A stretch of DNA of 64,000 bases from JBCBSZ01 sp039185015 (lineage in GTDB: Bacteria > Actinomycetota > Acidimicrobiia > Acidimicrobiales > Poriferisodalaceae): positions 57,612 through 121,611 of the forward strand of contig JBCDAU010000015.1 in the NCBI GenBank assembly GCA_039185015.1. The letters are read 5' to 3'. Below the pieces are notes generated by a model that was not told the origin of the DNA, did not search any database, and saw nothing but the letters and a program-made list of their open reading frames with translations. Made by a program: the position numbers and the translations under genes. Below are positions 33,786 through 42,191 of this stretch, piece after piece (the first letter of the stretch is position 1; the number at the start of each line of letters is the position of its first letter).

Positions 33786-34064
33786 ATGTCCAAGGCCGCG
33801 ACCACCCAGCGCACGACCGCACCGCCGATCCCCCTCGCCGACAGCCCCGACGACGACACCGGCCCGTACGCCCGGTCGGTGGTGACCGGGATCGCGATCG
33901 GCATGCCGGTCACGGCCGTCCTGTTCGTGGTGCTCGCCGTCGCTGCCGGCATCGAGATGGGCGCGGACGCGATCGGCATCGCCGTCTTCGCCGCCTTCTG
34001 GGTCGGCCTGCTCTTCGGCGGCGTGGCCGGCGTCGGCGCCTGGAGCGCCAGGCAGCACGCCTGA
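33786..34064 (+). CDS. Small two-helix membrane protein
   Basis: A 92-residue protein from ATG 33786. A polar, Pro-rich 30-residue N-terminus is followed by two membrane helices (about 32-55, SVVTGIAIGMPVTAVLFVVL, and about 60-85, AIGIAVFAAFWVGLLFGGVA). No family recognised. It sits 80 bases upstream of the protease gene on the same strand; sequence alone does not show whether they share a transcript. Confidence 0.6.
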   Translation: MSKAATTQRTTAPPIPLADSPDDDTGPYARSVVTGIAIGMPVTAVLFVVLAVAAGIEMGADAIGIAVFAAFWVGLLFGGVAGVGAWSARQHA

Positions 34065-34144
34065 CCTGCCCCGCCGCCCGCCCCGGGTGGATCGGCGCCG
34101 GCTCCGAGCTGCGGGCGTCGTGAGGCGCTGACACACTCTCGGAC

Positions 34145-35947
34145 GTGGGAACGGACGAGCAGCCACCCGACGTCCCGCCCGGCGACGAGACCACCCGCCT
34201 CCCCGACGGGACCGTCGCACCACCACCGGCCGGCTCGACCCCGCCTCCGCCCCCACCACCTCCGGGAGCACCGACACCGGCCGCACCTCCCCCCGAGCCC
34301 CGGCGAGACGGGCCGAACCTCCTCCCGGTGGTGATCGGCCTCGGGGCGCTCGTGCTCGCGCTCGGCGCCGGTCTGATCGGGTTCCTCCTCGCCGGCGGAG
34401 GTGACGATGATCCCGACGACGACGCCGCTCCCGGGACCACCATCGTCGCCAGCACCACCACCGCGCCGACCACCACGGTCGCGCCGACCACCACGGCGGC
34501 ACCGACGACGACCAGCCAGGCTCCGGCGTCGTTCGCAGACCTGTTCGAGGCCAACCGGGGTGCGGTGGCCCGGGTCGACGTCGTCGGCTGCAGCCTCGGC
34601 GGCCAGGGCACGGCCTTCCTCATCGAGGACGACCTGGCGATCACCGCCTGGCACGTCGTCGACGGTGCGAGCCAGATCGGCCTGACCATCGACGGCGCCG
34701 TGATCGATGCCGACGTCATCGGGCACGACGCCGACCGCGACGTGGCGCTGCTCCGTCTGGCGTCGAACGTCACCTCCGTCGCGCCGTTGACCGTCAGCGC
34801 CGACGTGCCACGCGTGGGCGAGGAGGTGGCGGCGATGGGCCATCCCCGCGGGCTCCCGCTGGCCCTCACCGTCGGACGGGTGACGTCGATGAACGGCACG
34901 TTCGACTTCGGCTCCCCCGAGGTCCCCGACGTGATCGAGGACCTGATCCAGACCGACGCCGTGGTCGCCCCGGGCAACAGCGGCGGGCCGCTGATCGACG
35001 GTCGCGGCGAGGTGATCGGCGTGGTCGTGCTCCGCGACGGCTTCGGCGACGGGCTGATGTGGGCGAGCGACATCCAGGCGACGATCGACTCGATCCTGGG
35101 CTGGCAGACCACCCCCGAGCCGGTCGACACGCCGTTCTGCGTCGGTGAGGTCGACCTCGACGCCGAGACCGAGTTCCTCGTCGGCACCGACGTCTCCCAC
35201 CCGGAGATCGACGCCATCCAACGCACCTACGGCTTCTACGGCCTCGGTATCAACAGCGGACGTGCGATCGAGGCCTACGAGGTGCTCGGCCCGACGCTGC
35301 AGAGCCGGTTCACCGCCGAGAGTTGGGCCGCTGGGCAGGAGACGAGCTTCGTGTGGCGGTTCTGGGTTCGCGAGGTCGGCGACCTCGACGCCGACACCCT
35401 GCGGGTGCGGATCGCCTTCACGTCGACGCAGGCCCCTGAGTTCGGTCGGGTCCCCGGCGAGACCTGCACCCGTTGGGACCTCGTGCACACGCTGGTCCGC
35501 GGCGACGTCAGGGGCGAGCCGTTCTGGCTGATCGACGAGGTCGAGCTCGGACCGTCGGGCCCGACCTCCTGTGAGGCGTTCGTGCCCGACGTCGTCCAGG
35601 CCGGCTCCTTCCTCATGCCCGACGCGGACATCGGCACCCAGACCGCCGACGACGTGCTCGGTTGGGGCACGGTCGAGCGCTGGTCCATCGACCTCGAGGC
35701 CGGCAGCGGGGTCACGATCCGACTCGACGCGACCGACAACCGCTTCGACCCCTTCCTCCGCCTGATCGCGCTCGACGGATCGATCATCGCCGAGAACGAC
35801 GACCGCGGCGACGGCACGCTCAACAGCGAGCTGCTCGACGTCACGGTCCCGGAGACCGGCGCCTACCTCATCGAGGTTCGCGACCTGAGCGACGACGACG
35901 CCGGCGACTACCGGCTCGAGGTGAGCGGTACGACCTCGGTGGGGTGA
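34145..35947 (+). CDS. Membrane-anchored trypsin-like (HtrA/DegP-type) serine protease
   Basis: A 600-residue protein from GTG 34145. A Pro-rich cytoplasmic tail (PPPPPPPP run) precedes one membrane helix at about 60-82 and a Thr-rich linker. The trypsin-like domain has the triad His170 (AWHVVD), Asp199 (DADRDVALL) and Ser279 (PGNSGGPL). It lacks a PDZ domain; a C-terminal segment from about 490 (WSIDLEAGSGVTIRLDATD, VPETGAYLIEVRDLSDDD) looks like a bacterial pre-peptidase C-terminal (PPC) domain. It is probably an envelope quality-control or sensor protease. Confidence 0.9.
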   Translation: MGTDEQPPDVPPGDETTRLPDGTVAPPPAGSTPPPPPPPPGAPTPAAPPPEPRRDGPNLLPVVIGLGALVLALGAGLIGFLLAGGGDDDPDDDAAPGTTIVASTTTAPTTTVAPTTTAAPTTTSQAPASFADLFEANRGAVARVDVVGCSLGGQGTAFLIEDDLAITAWHVVDGASQIGLTIDGAVIDADVIGHDADRDVALLRLASNVTSVAPLTVSADVPRVGEEVAAMGHPRGLPLALTVGRVTSMNGTFDFGSPEVPDVIEDLIQTDAVVAPGNSGGPLIDGRGEVIGVVVLRDGFGDGLMWASDIQATIDSILGWQTTPEPVDTPFCVGEVDLDAETEFLVGTDVSHPEIDAIQRTYGFYGLGINSGRAIEAYEVLGPTLQSRFTAESWAAGQETSFVWRFWVREVGDLDADTLRVRIAFTSTQAPEFGRVPGETCTRWDLVHTLVRGDVRGEPFWLIDEVELGPSGPTSCEAFVPDVVQAGSFLMPDADIGTQTADDVLGWGTVERWSIDLEAGSGVTIRLDATDNRFDPFLRLIALDGSIIAENDDRGDGTLNSELLDVTVPETGAYLIEVRDLSDDDAGDYRLEVSGTTSVG

Positions 35948-35980
35948 CCGGAACACGCGTTCGCACTATCCTCGGAACAC

Positions 35981-38023
35981 GTGTTCGTCGATGAGGCCGT
36001 CCCCACCCACCTCCGCTACCTCGACGAGGCCCAGCGCCGGGCGGCGACGCACGGCGATGGACCACTGCTCATCGTCGCCGGAGCCGGCACGGGCAAGACC
36101 CGGACCCTGACGTCCCGCGTCGCCCACCTGCTGGACTCCGGTGTTCCTGCTGACCGGGTGCTGTTGCTCACGTTCAGCCGGCGCGCCGCGGCCGAGTTGG
36201 TCGATCGGGCGAGCCAGATGGTCGGGGCGACAGACCGCGTCCGGGGCGGCACGTTCCACGCCGTCGCCGCCTGGGTGCTGCGCGAGCACGGTGCCGCGGT
36301 CGGGGTGAAGCCCACCTTCACCGTCCTCGACGCCGGCGATGCCGTCGACCTCATCGGCGTCGTGCGGACCGAGCTGGGGATCGCCGAGCGGGGCAAGCGG
36401 TTCCCCACGAAGGACACGATCGCAGCGATCGCGGGCCGGGTCGCGACGTCGCTCGAGCCGCTGTCCGACACCGTCCGCCGCCACTTCCCCTGGTGTGAGG
36501 AGCACCTCGACGGCATCCGCGACGTGCTCGTCGCCACGGCCGCCCGCAAGAAGCAGCACGGCGTGCTCGACTTCGACGACCTGCTCCTCCACTGGCGAGC
36601 CCTGCTTGCCAGCGACGCCGGGCGGACGGTTTGCGAGCGGTTCGACCACGTCCTCGTCGATGAGTACCAGGACACCTCGCCGGTCCAGGCCGACGTGCTC
36701 GAGGCGCTGGCCGGCCACCACGGCAACATCACGGTCGTCGGTGACGACGCGCAGGCGATCTACGGCTTCCGAGCCGCCACCGCCGAGAACCTCCACTGCT
36801 TCCCCGAACGGTTCCCGGGCACGACCGTCGTCACCCTCGAGCGCAACTTCCGATCCGTGCAGCCGGTGCTCGACGCCGCCAACGACGTCCTCGTCGCCGG
36901 TGCGTCCTCGTTCGAGCGACGCCTCGTCGCCGATCGGACCGGCGGCGCCCGCCCGACGCTCACCACCTGCCTCGACGAGACCGCGCAGGCGGTCAAGGTC
37001 TGCGACCGCATCCTCGCCGCTCGCGAGGCGGGCACGTCGCTGCGCGACCAGGCCGTGCTCGTCCGCGCCTCGCACCACAGCGCCGGCCTCGAGATCGAGC
37101 TCGCCGCCCGCGACATCCCGTTCGTGAAGTTCGGCGGCCTCCGCTTCGTCGAGAGCGCGCACGTGAAGGACCTCGTCGCCGCGCTGCGGGTCGTCGAGAA
37201 CCCGAGCGACGAGCTGGCCTGGCACCGGGTGCTCCGCCTCCTCGACGGTGTGGGGCCGGCGACCGCGGGCCGGATCTGCGAGGAGCTCGGGGTCGGGAGC
37301 CCCGACGTCGACCCTGCCGAAGCCCTGCGCCGCTTCTGCGCCGGCGAGACCGAGCTTCCCCCGGCGGCCGGTGACGAGGGCATCGAGCTGCGCGCGGCCC
37401 TGGCCGACTGCCGCCTCGACCCGCCTCCTGCGACGCAGGTCGACCGGCTGCTGGGGTTCTTCGAGTCCGTCATGGCGCGGGTCCACTACGCCGCCCCGGC
37501 CCGGATCGCCGACCTCCGTCAGCTCGCCGAGCTCGCCGGCGCCGCGGCGTCGCGCGGTCGCTTCCTCGCCGACCTCGTGCTGGACCCGCCATCGGCCACC
37601 TCCGATCTCGCCGGTCCGCCGCACCTCGATGACGACTGGCTCACGGTGTCGACGATCCACTCGGCCAAGGGCCTCGAGTGGAAGGCCGTCCACCTGCTCC
37701 ACGCCAGCGACGGCTGCCTGCCGTCCGACATGGCGCTCGGCGAGCCCGACGGCCTCGACGAGGAGCGCAGGCTGCTCTACGTCGCGCTCACCCGGGCCCG
37801 CGACCACCTCCACGTGAGTTACCCGGTGCGCTTCCACGTGCACCGCTTCGGGCGCGACGACCGCCACCTCCACGGCCAGCTCAGCCGCTTCCTCCAGCCC
37901 ATCCGGCACCGTTTCGACGAGGACGTCTCCTGCGCCCCGGACACCGACGAGGAGGCCGGGGGCGGCCGGGTCGCCGACGTCGATCCCGTCGGCGACCTGC
38001 TGGGCTCGCTCTGGAGCGCATGA
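35981..38023 (+). CDS. UvrD/PcrA-type superfamily 1 DNA helicase
   Basis: A 680-residue protein from GTG 35981. SF1A motifs in order: LLIVAGAGTGKTRTLTSR (Walker A), VLLLTFSRRAAAELVDRA, VLVDEYQDTSPVQADVLEALAG (motif II), VVGDDAQAIYGFRAATAENL (III), TLERNFRS (IV), VSTIHSAKGLEWKAVHLLHASDGCLPSD (V) and LYVALTRARDHLHVSYP (VI). It is a 3'-5' helicase; length 680 is at the short end. The C-terminus lacks an obvious nuclease domain. Confidence 0.93.
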   Translation: MFVDEAVPTHLRYLDEAQRRAATHGDGPLLIVAGAGTGKTRTLTSRVAHLLDSGVPADRVLLLTFSRRAAAELVDRASQMVGATDRVRGGTFHAVAAWVLREHGAAVGVKPTFTVLDAGDAVDLIGVVRTELGIAERGKRFPTKDTIAAIAGRVATSLEPLSDTVRRHFPWCEEHLDGIRDVLVATAARKKQHGVLDFDDLLLHWRALLASDAGRTVCERFDHVLVDEYQDTSPVQADVLEALAGHHGNITVVGDDAQAIYGFRAATAENLHCFPERFPGTTVVTLERNFRSVQPVLDAANDVLVAGASSFERRLVADRTGGARPTLTTCLDETAQAVKVCDRILAAREAGTSLRDQAVLVRASHHSAGLEIELAARDIPFVKFGGLRFVESAHVKDLVAALRVVENPSDELAWHRVLRLLDGVGPATAGRICEELGVGSPDVDPAEALRRFCAGETELPPAAGDEGIELRAALADCRLDPPPATQVDRLLGFFESVMARVHYAAPARIADLRQLAELAGAAASRGRFLADLVLDPPSATSDLAGPPHLDDDWLTVSTIHSAKGLEWKAVHLLHASDGCLPSDMALGEPDGLDEERRLLYVALTRARDHLHVSYPVRFHVHRFGRDDRHLHGQLSRFLQPIRHRFDEDVSCAPDTDEEAGGGRVADVDPVGDLLGSLWSA

Positions 38024-38074
38024 GGTCGTGGTGGGACCTCCTGTTCGCCCGGGAGCGCGTGGGATCGTGAGGGG

Positions 38075-38545
38075 ATGACGCCCGCGATCGTCGCCCTCGA
38101 ACGGGCCGGCATCCCGCACCGCACACTGACCTACGACCACGATCCGACGGCCGAGAGCTACGGCACCGAAGCAGCAGAGGCGCTCGACCTTGATCCGGCT
38201 CGGGTGCACAAGACGCTCGTGGTCCAGCTCGCCGACGGACGACACGCCGTCGCCATCGTGCCCGTCACCGGTTCCCTCGACCTCAAGGCCTGCGCGAAGG
38301 CCCTCGGTGTCAAGAAGGCGACCATGGCCGACACGACCGTGGCCGAGCGGATCACGGGCTACGTCGTGGGTGGCATCTCCCCACTCGGGCAGAGGCGCCG
38401 GCTCCCGACCGTCGTCGACGAGGCCGCGCTCGACCACGACGAGGTGTACGTCAGTGGCGGCCGCCGCGGGCTCGACCTCGGCCTCGCCCCGGCCGACCTG
38501 GTCTCGACCCTGCACGCCACGACGGCCCCGATCACCGCGCCGTGA
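38075..38545 (+). CDS. ybaK: YbaK/EbsC-type Cys-tRNA(Pro) deacylase
   Basis: A 156-residue protein: TPAIVALERAGIPHRTLTYDHDP, VHKTLVVQLADGRHAVAIVPVTGSLDLKACAKALGVKKATMAD and TGYVVGGISPLGQRRRLPTVVDEAA. This fits the bacterial YbaK group with the catalytic lysine in VHKTLV and the GGISPLG loop. It clears cysteine wrongly loaded on tRNA-Pro. The ATG at 38075 follows GAGGGG. Its stop overlaps the CoA-transferase gene by four bases. Confidence 0.93.
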   Translation: MTPAIVALERAGIPHRTLTYDHDPTAESYGTEAAEALDLDPARVHKTLVVQLADGRHAVAIVPVTGSLDLKACAKALGVKKATMADTTVAERITGYVVGGISPLGQRRRLPTVVDEAALDHDEVYVSGGRRGLDLGLAPADLVSTLHATTAPITAP

Positions 38546-39906
38546 CCGACGCGACCGACCGGCTCCTCGACGAGCTCGGCCTCGGCCACGTCGACGTCTC
38601 GACGCCGGGGCCCGAGCACGTTCTCCCCTCGCCCTTTCGGGTCACCGACGTCGCCACCGCGTCGATCGCCGGGGCGACGGCCGCGATCGCCGATCTCGGC
38701 GCTCGCCGCACGGGCTCGTCGGCGCCGTCGGTCGAGGTCGATCGCCGCCACGCTGCCATCGCCTTCCGCAGCGAGCGCCATGTGCGGGTGGACGGCGAGG
38801 CGCCGACGCTGTGGGACCCGATCGCCGGCCACTACCCCACCGCCGGCGGACGCTGGGTCCAGCTCCACACGAACTTCCCCCACCACCTGCACGGCGTGCT
38901 CGGGTACCTCGGTGTCGAAGCCGACCGGGCCGCGGTCGCCGAGGCGATCGCCCGCCACGACGCCTTCGAGCTGGAGGCCGAGCTCACCGAACGAGGCATG
39001 ATCTGCGCCGCGATGCGAAGCCTCGACGAGTGGGCGGCCCATCCGCACGCCGCGGTGACCGCCGGTCTGCCGCTCGTCGAGATCGAGCGCATCGACGGCG
39101 CCCACGCCGCGCCGCCGGGTGAACATGATCGACCGACCGGTGGCCTGCGCGTCCTCGACCTGACCCGCATCGTCGCCGGGCCCGTGGCCACTCGCACCCT
39201 CGCCGCCCACGGCGCCGACGTGCTCCGGGTCGCCTCGCCCGGGCGACCGACGGTCGCCGCCCTGCTGCCCGACACCACGGCCGGCAAGCGGGCAGCTCAC
39301 GTCGATCTCGACGGCCCCGGTGGTCGGGGCGTCCTGGAGCGACTCGTCGCCGGAGCCGACGTGATCGTGCAGTCCTACCGACCGGGGTCACTCGACCGTC
39401 GAGGGTTCGGCCCCGCCGAGTGCGCCCGCCTCCGCCCCGGCATCGTCCACGTCTCGGTGTCGGCCTACGGCGACGAGGGCCCCTGGGGCGGACGGCGCGG
39501 CTTCGACTCGATCTGCCAGACCGCGACCGGGCTCGCCCACGAGGGTGGTCGAGCGGCCGGTCTGGCGGGCCCACGACCGCTGCCCTGTCAGGCACTCGAC
39601 CACGCGACGGGGTTCCTGGCCGCCGCCGGCGCCGCGATCGCGCTCCGCCGGCGCCTCGACGAGGGCGGGAGCTGGGCGGTCCGCGTGGCGTTGATTCGCA
39701 CGCGGAACTGGCTGGTGGGGCTGGGCCTCGACGGCACGCTCGAGCCACCCGAGCCTGACCAGACCGCGATCGGCGACCTGCTCGAGGAGGTCGACTCGGC
39801 GTTCGGATCGCTCACCCGGGTCCGGCCGCCCGGGACGATCGGCGGACGGGCGCCGAGCTGGACGCTGCCCCCGACGCCCGACGGGGCCCATCCGCCGCGC
39901 TGGTGA
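38542..39906 (+). CDS. CaiB/BaiF-type CoA-transferase with domain order swapped
   Basis: A 454-residue protein from GTG 38542, overlapping ybaK by GTGA. The family III signature RVLDLTRIVAGPVATRTLAAHGADVLRV, normally at the N-terminus, is at residues 203-230 here, with RGFDSICQTATGL at about 319-331 and the likely catalytic Asp353 in LPCQALDHATGF. The first 190 residues resemble the small lid domain (GRWVQLHTNFPHHLHGVLGYLG, RSLDEWAAHPHAAV), which usually follows the Rossmann half. So the two lobes are in reversed order, as in a circular permutation. CoA donor and acceptor unknown. Confidence 0.85.
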   Translation: MTDATDRLLDELGLGHVDVSTPGPEHVLPSPFRVTDVATASIAGATAAIADLGARRTGSSAPSVEVDRRHAAIAFRSERHVRVDGEAPTLWDPIAGHYPTAGGRWVQLHTNFPHHLHGVLGYLGVEADRAAVAEAIARHDAFELEAELTERGMICAAMRSLDEWAAHPHAAVTAGLPLVEIERIDGAHAAPPGEHDRPTGGLRVLDLTRIVAGPVATRTLAAHGADVLRVASPGRPTVAALLPDTTAGKRAAHVDLDGPGGRGVLERLVAGADVIVQSYRPGSLDRRGFGPAECARLRPGIVHVSVSAYGDEGPWGGRRGFDSICQTATGLAHEGGRAAGLAGPRPLPCQALDHATGFLAAAGAAIALRRRLDEGGSWAVRVALIRTRNWLVGLGLDGTLEPPEPDQTAIGDLLEEVDSAFGSLTRVRPPGTIGGRAPSWTLPPTPDGAHPPRW

Positions 39907-39987
39907 GACAACCGTCACATCTGCATCCGCCAGGTGACCGCCAGGGGAAGGACGGGTAACTCCCATCCCCCCTGTCAGGAGCCATCC

Positions 39988-40977
39988 ATGTCCCGCTTCC
40001 GGAACTGGCGCATCGTCGCCCTCATCCTCGCTCTTGCCCTCGTCGCCGCCGCCTGCGGTGACGACGAGGACAACAGCGAGCCGGCCGTCACCGAGCCCGC
40101 GACCGTGGTCGACCTCGCCGTCGACGCCGGTGACTTCACCACGCTCGTCGCCGCCGTCGAGGCCGCCGGTCTCGTCGACACCCTGACGGGCGAGGGCCCC
40201 TTCACCGTCTTCGCCCCGACCGACGACGCCTTCGCCGCCCTCCCCGAGGGCCTGGTCGATGCGCTCCTCGAGGACACCGACACGCTGGCCGAGATCCTCA
40301 CCTACCACGTGGTCGCCGGTGAGGTCCTCGCCGCCGACGTCGTCGAGCTCTCCGAGGCCACCTCGGTCCAGGGCGACACCATCGCCATCTCCGCCTCGGA
40401 CGACGGGGTGATGGTCGACGCCGCCAACGTGACCACCACCGATCTCCTGGCCGGCAACGGCGTCGTCCACGTGATCGACGCCGTGATCCTCCCGGACGGG
40501 ATCGTGCTTCCCGAGCACGGCGGCGACATGGGCGATGAGTCCATGGACGAGTCGATGGACGAGGAGATGGCCGAGGTCGGCACGATCGTCGACGTCGCCG
40601 CGGGCGCCGGCGACTTCACCACGCTCGTCGCCGCCGTCGAGGCCGCCGGTCTCGTCGACACCCTCTCGGGTGAGGGCCCCTTCACGGTGTTCGCACCGAC
40701 CGACGAGGCCTTCGCCGCCCTCCCCGAGGGCACCGTCGAGGGCCTGCTCGAGGACACCGAGGCGCTGACCGCGATCCTCACCTACCACGTCGTGGCCGGT
40801 GAGGTCCTCGCCGCCGACGTCGTCACCCTCACCGAGGCCGAGACCGTGAACGGCGCCGTGCTGCCGATCGTGGTCGACGGGGACACGGTGATGGTGGGCG
40901 ACGCGACGGTCGTCGTCACCGACATCGAGGCGAGCAACGGCGTGATCCACGTGATCGACACCGTGCTGATCCCCTGA
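39988..40977 (+). CDS. Lipoprotein with two fasciclin (FAS1) domains
   Basis: A 329-residue protein. AGGAG (39977-39981) six bases before ATG 39988 fixes the start. Lipobox LVAAAC makes it a lipoprotein. Each FAS1 domain shows DFTTLVAAVEAAGLVDTL, GPFTVFAPTDDAFAALPEG and ILTYHVVAGEVLAADVV, separated by a Met/Asp-rich linker (GDESMDESMDEEM). The two domains are nearly the same in the DNA, offset by exactly 480 bases. FAS1 domains mediate adhesion; secreted relatives in mycobacteria are MPT70 and MPT83. Confidence 0.94.
   Translation: MSRFRNWRIVALILALALVAAACGDDEDNSEPAVTEPATVVDLAVDAGDFTTLVAAVEAAGLVDTLTGEGPFTVFAPTDDAFAALPEGLVDALLEDTDTLAEILTYHVVAGEVLAADVVELSEATSVQGDTIAISASDDGVMVDAANVTTTDLLAGNGVVHVIDAVILPDGIVLPEHGGDMGDESMDESMDEEMAEVGTIVDVAAGAGDFTTLVAAVEAAGLVDTLSGEGPFTVFAPTDEAFAALPEGTVEGLLEDTEALTAILTYHVVAGEVLAADVVTLTEAETVNGAVLPIVVDGDTVMVGDATVVVTDIEASNGVIHVIDTVLIP
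40132..40664 (+). repeat. 480-base internal duplication in the fasciclin gene
   Basis: A 53-base stretch at 40132-40184 recurs identically at 40612-40664, and the segment at 40301 recurs at 40781 with two changes. The 480-base (160-residue) period spans a whole FAS1 domain plus linker, so the gene arose by tandem duplication and has kept DNA identity, by recency or gene conversion. Confidence 0.85.
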
Positions 40978-40985
40978 TCCACCCG

Positions 40986-41036
40986 CCGGTCATCGACCGG
41001 TGAGCCCGCGGCCCCCGGCTCCCCCTCAGCCGGGGG
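40986..41036. terminator. Tandem hairpins between convergent genes
   Basis: First hairpin CCGGTC (40986-40991), loop ATC, GACCGG (40995-41000). Second, stronger: CCCCCGGCT (41012-41020) with AGCCGGGGG (41028-41036), seven-base loop. They lie between the fasciclin gene (plus) and the epoxide-hydrolase-like gene (minus), a bidirectional termination spot. Confidence 0.6.
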
Positions 41037-41066
41037 TCGTGGCGCGTTCTGGCGTCTCCGTCGACG

Positions 41067-41441
41067 TCACCCCTGGCCGCTCATCGCCGCAACGGCGGCC
41101 GGCACGTCGAAGAAGTCGCGCCACTCCGTGATCTTGCCGTCGACGACGACGAACACCCCCATCAGGTGGATCTCGATCCACGTCTCCCCCGTGCGGAAGC
41201 GGTCGGTGCGCTCGTTCATCACGACCGAGTCGCTCGCGAGCTGATGGTGGATCACCCACTCGACCTCGTCGTAGTTCCCGACGAACGGCTCGAGCATCTC
41301 CCGCATGGCCGAAGCGGTCTCGGTCTTGCTCATCCCGATGTTCTCGTAGAGCAGGCCGTCGGCCACGTAGGTCGTCGCGGCGTCCAGGTCCTTGCGCTCC
41401 AGCGCCCCGATGAAGGCGTTCACGATCTCTTCTGCGGTCAT
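41067..41441 (-). CDS. Limonene-1,2-epoxide-hydrolase-like (NTF2/SnoaL fold) protein
   Basis: A 124-residue protein; start ATG 41441. The catalytic set of the limonene epoxide hydrolase family is in place: Tyr32 and Asn34 in LLYENIGM, Arg78-x-Asp80 in MNERTDRF and Asp109 in EWRDFFDV, with the Tyr-to-Arg spacing (46) equal to that of the studied enzyme. It should hydrate an epoxide; the substrate is unknown. It is 40 bases downstream of ung on the same strand. Confidence 0.82.
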   Translation of the reverse strand: MTAEEIVNAFIGALERKDLDAATTYVADGLLYENIGMSKTETASAMREMLEPFVGNYDEVEWVIHHQLASDSVVMNERTDRFRTGETWIEIHLMGVFVVVDGKITEWRDFFDVPAAVAAMSGQG

Positions 41442-41481
41442 GGCCGCAGCTTCGTCGCTCGACCGATCAGCCGCCACCGCG

Positions 41482-42153
41482 TCACTCCGGCTCGGAGGGC
41501 AAACACCAGTCGATCGGGTCGAGGCCGACCTCGGCGAGGGCGGCATTGGCCCGGGAGAACGGCCGGGTGCCGAAGAAGCCGTGGTGCGCCGACAACGGCG
41601 ATGGGTGGGGCGACTCGATGACGATGTGACGTCGACGATCGATGAGGCCCTTCTTCTTGCGGGCGTATCCGCCCCAGAGGATGAACACGACCGGGTGGTC
41701 CTTGTCGTTGACCGCCGCGATGACCTGGTCGGTGAAGGTCTCCCAACCCCGCTTCGCGTGCGAGCCCGCCTGCCGGGCGCGAACCGTCAAGACGGCGTTG
41801 AGCAGCAGCACACCTTGGCGGGCCCACGACACGAGCGAGCCGTGATCCGGCGGCGGGCACCCGAGGTCGGACTCGAGCTCCTTCAAGATGTTGACGAGTG
41901 ACGGCGGTTGGGGCACCCCCGGCCGGACCGAGAAGCAGAGCCCGTGCGCCTGCCCGGGCCCGTGGTACGGGTCCTGACCGAGGATCAGCACCCGCGTCCG
42001 TTCGTAGGGGGTGAGGTGGAGCGCGGCGAAGACCTCGTCGTGGGGCGGGAACACCTCGCTGCGGCCCCGTTCCTCGGCGACGAAGGTCTGCAGCTCACGC
42101 CAGTACGGCTTGGCCAGCTCCTCCCGCAGGACCGGGTTCCAGTCCGTCTTCAC
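41482..42153 (-). CDS. ung: Uracil-DNA glycosylase, family 1
   Basis: A 223-residue protein with ILGQDPYHGPGQAHGLCFSVRPGVPQPPSLVNI (the water-activating Asp61 in GQDPYHG), LLLNAVLTVRARQAGSHAKRGWETFTDQ, FILWGGYARKKK and the DNA-intercalation loop ESPHPSPLSAHHGFFG. It removes uracil from DNA. The epoxide-hydrolase-like gene follows. Confidence 0.97.
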   Translation of the reverse strand: MKTDWNPVLREELAKPYWRELQTFVAEERGRSEVFPPHDEVFAALHLTPYERTRVLILGQDPYHGPGQAHGLCFSVRPGVPQPPSLVNILKELESDLGCPPPDHGSLVSWARQGVLLLNAVLTVRARQAGSHAKRGWETFTDQVIAAVNDKDHPVVFILWGGYARKKKGLIDRRRHIVIESPHPSPLSAHHGFFGTRPFSRANAALAEVGLDPIDWCLPSEPE

Positions 42154-42191
42154 GACGATGGACCGTAGTCGGCGGCCTCGCGTCCAGACTG

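Noticed and set aside
33725..35956. 743-codon minus-strand ORF opposite the trypsin-like protease
   Set aside because: Shadow frame; Arg/Val-Glu-rich composition with no motif.
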